Positions 5,138-8,494 of a stretch of 8,494 nt of DNA are shown in pieces. The translations under genes and the position numbers were made by a program. The DNA is from Paracoccaceae bacterium (GTDB taxonomy: Bacteria; Pseudomonadota; Alphaproteobacteria; Rhodobacterales; Rhodobacteraceae). The stretch is from assembly GCA_029881635.1 (NCBI GenBank), contig JAOUMG010000055.1:1-8494 (forward strand), read 5' to 3'. Below the pieces are notes generated by a model that worked only from the letters and a program-made list of their open reading frames with translations, was not told the DNA's origin and searched no databases. Positions within the stretch are counted from its first letter, which is position 1, and the number at the start of each line of letters is the position of its first letter.

Positions 5138-8100
5138 ATGCGGTTGCAGGTTTCAGCCATTCTCGCGGCGGTAATGTTTTTCGCCACGACAGCTCCGGCG
5201 CAGGAACGGAAATTCATTCCTGATCGGCGCGCAGTCCTGACCGAAAATGCTGATCTGCTTGGCACGGATATCCGGCATATATTCGACACAACCCTGGAGG
5301 CCTGCGAACAGGCCTGCCTTTCTGACAATGCCTGTACTGCTTTCACCTTCAATGCACGGTCCAATGCCTGTTTTCCCAAAAGCGCTGTAAGCGAGCAGGC
5401 TTTTTACCAAGGGGCCATTTCAGGATGGATCCGCCCGGCGGCAGCCGGGGCGGCGGCGTTGTCCCAGCGCCGGGCAGCCGAGCTTTCGTTTCTGGTTGAT
5501 GCCGATTTTCAGGCCGCCTTTGGGCAGGCCCGCGGTCTGGCGAAAGAACATGTGACCGGTGATCAAACCGAAGGTGATCTGCTTGCGGCCATGGCCGAGA
5601 GGCGCAGCAATGGCGATTTGGCCGCGGCATCCAGAATTCAAGGGGCCGCGCTGAACCTGACCGACAAGGCCGACCATTGGGCAGAATATGCCCGCCTGCT
5701 TTTGGCGATACCCAGCAACAACAACGATACCAGGCGACAACTGGCCTCCCGCGCGTTCAGCGCTTCGGTCAATGCCTATCTGCGGGCGGACAACAACGGC
5801 TTGCAGGCAACGGTGCTGGGGTTCATGGCGCAGGCCTTCGAGAGGGTCGGTCGTGGCCGGGCTATGATCCCCGCCCTCAGACTGGCGCAAGACCTGCAGC
5901 CCAGGGATGACATTGCTGCCCTTCTCGACGACGCCGTCGGAAAATACGGCTTTCGGATCATAGAGCACGAGGTGCAAAGCGATACCGCCCAGCCCCGCAT
6001 TTGCGCGGTTTTCAGCGAGGATCTCGTACGGGTAGGAACGGATTATGCACCTTTTGTGAAGCTGGCTGAAACCGGTCTCAGCATCGATACGTCGGGTCGG
6101 CAGGTTTGTGTCACCGGTGTGGAACATGGTCGCCGCTATGCCGTGACATTCCGTCAAGGGCTGCCCGCGGCCAGCGGTGAAGCGTTGGCCAAGGATGTCA
6201 CGCTGAACCTGTATGTTCGTGACCGGACACCTGCGGTACGTTTCCCCGGGCGCGCCTATATCCTGCCACGCGTGGCCGAAGCGGGGATTCCTGTTGAAAC
6301 CGTGAATACTGACACCCTCAACCTCGTGCTGCTGCGTGTCTCTGACCGAAATCTGATCCGCGCCATTCAAAGCGATTATTTTGGTCGCCCGCTGGATTAC
6401 TGGTCAGCAGAGGGGTTTCGCACCGATGTTGCCGAAGAGGTCTGGAAGGGTACGGGCGATGTCGCGATGGAGGTTAATCGCGATATGGTCACCCGGCTGC
6501 CACTGGGCGATGCGTTGGACGAACTCGGCCCGGGTATTTACGCGCTTCAGGCCAGTGTGCCGGGGCTGGACCCTTACGATAATCCGCCAGCAACGCAGTG
6601 GTTCGTCATCTCGGATATCGGCCTGACAACACTGTCAGGCACCGACGGCCTGCACATATTCACCCGCTCTTTCGCCGATGTTTCGGCCACCGAGGGCGCA
6701 ATGGTCACATTGATATCACGGGCCAATGCGGTAATCGGGACGGCCCGAACCGATGCCAATGGCTATGTGCGTTTCACGGCAGGTCAGACCGCCGGACGCG
6801 GTGGTGCTGCCCCGGCATTGGTGACAGTTGAAAAGGGCGATGACTTCACCTTCCTGTCGTTGACAGAGCCCGAGTTTGATCTTTCAGATCGGGGTGTGGC
6901 GGGCCGTGAACCCTCTCCGCCCATTGACGTCTTTTTAGCCACAGATCGGGGGGCTTACCGCCCGGGTGAAATGGTCAATGCCACGATACTGGCCCGCGAC
7001 AGCAGGGCTGACGCCATCGAAGGTCTGCCCCTGACCGCGAAGCTGCTGCGTCCTGATGGCGTGGAATATACGCGTATGCTTTTGCAGGACATTGGTGCAG
7101 GTGGCCATATTGCCGCCCTGCCTCTGGCCGATACGGCACCGCGCGGTACCTGGCGCCTTGATGTCTTCGCGGAAGAAACCCGGACGCTCGCCTCGCAGTC
7201 CTTCCTGGTCGAGGATTTCCTGCCGGAACGGATTGATTTCAATCTCACTCTTCCCGACGGGCCAATCAAGATCACCGATTCACCTGAACTTGCGGTTGAG
7301 GCCCGATACCTCTTTGGGGCGCCGGGCGCAGATCTGGCTATCGAGGGTGAATACAGGGTTTCGGCAGTTTCCGGTCTCGATGCCTTTCCGGGTTACCAGT
7401 TCGGTCGCTATGACGAACCATTTTCACCTTACACCGACAGTTTGGTTGATGTGGGTAGTACAGACGCAAACGGCGAGGCTTCGATCCCCATCGACTTTCC
7501 CGACTTGGGCGAAGCGGCCAACCGGCCGCTTGAGGCCACAATCAATCTGCGCCTGAAAGAAGGTTCTGGCCGGCCCGTCGAGCGACGGATCACACGCCAG
7601 ATGCTGCCCGCCACGCCGGTGATTGGCCTGAAACCGGGCTTTGACAGCGGAGTGGTGCCGGAAGGCGATGAGGTAAAGTTCAGCATTATCGCCGTCGGTC
7701 CGGATATGGCCCCGGCTGCCATGGACGTGCATTGGACGGTCAACCGGGTAGAACGGCGTTACCAGTGGTATTCGCTTTACGGTCAGTGGAACTGGGAGGT
7801 GACCACAACGCGCACCCGTGTCGCCGAAGGCGATCTGAGCCTGACAGCGGACGGCCCGCAGATGATGACAGCGCCGGTGGAATGGGGCAATTATGAGCTT
7901 GTGGTCGAAACGCGCGGAGCCAATTACACATCCGCATCGGCTGAATTCGACGCGGGCTGGTATGCACCCGCCAATGCCAGCGATACACCCGATACGCTGG
8001 ACATATCGCTTGACCGGCAAGCCTATCGTCCCGGTGATACTGCCTCACTGCGGATTGTGCCTCGTGCCGCCGGGGTGGCGCTGGTCACCGTCGTTTCCAA

Positions 8101-8494
8101 CCGCCTCATTGATATGAAGGCGGTAGCGGTCGCCGAAGGTGAAAACCTCATCCCGCTTAACGTGACAGATGACTGGGGTGCAGGCGCTTATGTAACCGCC
8201 TCGGTCCTGCGACCTATGGACATTTCTGCGGGCCGCACGCCTGCGCGGGCGCTTGGACTTTCCTATGCGCCGGTTGATCCCGGTCCCCGGCGCCTGACCG
8301 CCAGCTTTGAGATGCCGCAAGAGATCGATCCACGCGGTCCGCTGCCAGCTGTGTTAAAGGTGGATGGCATTGCACCAGGCGAGGCTGCTTTTGCGACTAT
8401 TGCGGCCGTAGATGTCGGTATCCTGAACCTGACAGGCTACCAGCCGCCAAACCCCGAACATCACTATTTTGGCCAGCGCAAACTCGGCATGGCG
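5138..8494 (+). CDS. PAN-domain alpha-2-macroglobulin family protein, N-terminal 1119 residues (runs off window)
   Basis: An open frame of 1119 codons reaches the window end without a stop. Bacterial macroglobulins trap proteases in the periplasm and are often encoded beside the peptidoglycan synthase gene pbpC, which may lie further right. Residues 1-21 are a signal peptide with an APA-Q type I cleavage site and no lipobox cysteine, so a soluble periplasmic protein is expected, unlike lipoprotein YfhM of E. coli. A PAN/apple-like domain follows (about 30-98; Cys56, 60, 66, 78), then an alpha-helical region (about 100-265). A beta-rich macroglobulin domain contains Cys289 and Cys324. The bMG3 hallmark DRGAYRPGE is at 603-611. 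The bait-region domain (A2M_BRD) starts near 956 with DRQAYRPGD (959-967) and reaches VDVGILNLTGYQ from 1091. These six cysteines are the only ones seen. Full-length relatives are roughly 1800 residues; the A2M core and any CxEQ thioester lie beyond the window. The ATG at 5138 has AAAGGAG six bases upstream. Confidence 0.93.
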   Translation, partial: MRLQVSAILAAVMFFATTAPAQERKFIPDRRAVLTENADLLGTDIRHIFDTTLEACEQACLSDNACTAFTFNARSNACFPKSAVSEQAFYQGAISGWIRPAAAGAAALSQRRAAELSFLVDADFQAAFGQARGLAKEHVTGDQTEGDLLAAMAERRSNGDLAAASRIQGAALNLTDKADHWAEYARLLLAIPSNNNDTRRQLASRAFSASVNAYLRADNNGLQATVLGFMAQAFERVGRGRAMIPALRLAQDLQPRDDIAALLDDAVGKYGFRIIEHEVQSDTAQPRICAVFSEDLVRVGTDYAPFVKLAETGLSIDTSGRQVCVTGVEHGRRYAVTFRQGLPAASGEALAKDVTLNLYVRDRTPAVRFPGRAYILPRVAEAGIPVETVNTDTLNLVLLRVSDRNLIRAIQSDYFGRPLDYWSAEGFRTDVAEEVWKGTGDVAMEVNRDMVTRLPLGDALDELGPGIYALQASVPGLDPYDNPPATQWFVISDIGLTTLSGTDGLHIFTRSFADVSATEGAMVTLISRANAVIGTARTDANGYVRFTAGQTAGRGGAAPALVTVEKGDDFTFLSLTEPEFDLSDRGVAGREPSPPIDVFLATDRGAYRPGEMVNATILARDSRADAIEGLPLTAKLLRPDGVEYTRMLLQDIGAGGHIAALPLADTAPRGTWRLDVFAEETRTLASQSFLVEDFLPERIDFNLTLPDGPIKITDSPELAVEARYLFGAPGADLAIEGEYRVSAVSGLDAFPGYQFGRYDEPFSPYTDSLVDVGSTDANGEASIPIDFPDLGEAANRPLEATINLRLKEGSGRPVERRITRQMLPATPVIGLKPGFDSGVVPEGDEVKFSIIAVGPDMAPAAMDVHWTVNRVERRYQWYSLYGQWNWEVTTTRTRVAEGDLSLTADGPQMMTAPVEWGNYELVVETRGANYTSASAEFDAGWYAPANASDTPDTLDISLDRQAYRPGDTASLRIVPRAAGVALVTVVSNRLIDMKAVAVAEGENLIPLNVTDDWGAGAYVTASVLRPMDISAGRTPARALGLSYAPVDPGPRRLTASFEMPQEIDPRGPLPAVLKVDGIAPGEAAFATIAAVDVGILNLTGYQPPNPEHHYFGQRKLGMA
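5227..5431 (+). other. PAN/apple domain coding segment of the macroglobulin
   Basis: This segment encodes about residues 31-98, with the pattern C-x3-C-x5-C-x11-C (Cys56, 60, 66, 78) around a helix (LEACEQACLSDNACTAFTF) and an ending GxISGWI strand. The four-cysteine helix-plus-sheet layout is that of PAN/apple folds, which usually bind proteins or carbohydrate. The disulfides would form in the periplasm, in line with the signal peptide. The position, directly after the signal peptide and ahead of the macroglobulin domains, suggests a targeting or ligand-recognition module; this is inference. Confidence 0.75.

Noticed and set aside
5420..6370. A 316-codon open frame antisense to the macroglobulin gene
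   Set aside because: It is a mirror of the plus-strand gene's codon bias. The composition is unlike a folded protein, and the plus-strand frame has clear domains.
7424..8020. A 198-codon open frame antisense to the bait-region part of the macroglobulin
   Set aside because: Same reason: it is a shadow of a well-supported coding frame with no domain of its own.

Overview
The window looks like chromosomal DNA of a Rhodobacteraceae (Roseobacter-group) alphaproteobacterium. The evidence is high-GC coding sequence with strong third-position G/C bias, a single-repeat YggT protein, a RecQ with an alphaproteobacterial-type long C-terminus, a soluble PAS hybrid kinase, and a PAN-domain alpha-2-macroglobulin. 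This placement rests on remembered family features; no database search was possible. I see no tRNA, rRNA, CRISPR, insertion sequence, integrase or phage gene.

Layout: (1) Positions 1-118, minus strand, hold the 5' end of a gene leaving the window. Its first 39 residues look like a hotdog-fold acyl-CoA thioesterase, with a GTG start behind a good GGAGG. (2) Positions 119-256 are a divergent promoter region with a perfect 7+2+7 palindrome (TTGACGT-TC-ACGTCAA) and a 10-bp palindrome immediately beside it. (3) Positions 257-550 encode a small YggT-family membrane protein, and 619-2661 encode a complete RecQ DNA helicase with two C-terminal HRDC-type units. Both are on the plus strand, 68 bp apart. 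(4) Positions 2730-4961, minus strand, convergent with recQ, encode a cytoplasmic hybrid histidine kinase (coiled coil, PAS, HisKA, HATPase, REC, REC) that starts at TTG. An imperfect hairpin lies in the short convergent gap. (5) After a 176-bp divergent gap, an exported bacterial alpha-2-macroglobulin with an N-terminal PAN/apple domain starts at 5138. It stays open to the window edge (1119 codons present), stopping before the region where the thioester would lie.

The genes do not form one pathway: probable acyl-CoA metabolism, envelope biology (YggT), DNA repair (RecQ), phosphorelay signalling and periplasmic protease trapping. The kinase and macroglobulin are divergent neighbours, so co-regulation is possible but not shown. 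I do not see a convincing novel multi-gene system. The points most worth a second look are the palindromic operator-like site, the PAN-macroglobulin architecture, the TTG-started double-receiver kinase without its own HPt domain, and the tandem HRDC units of RecQ.
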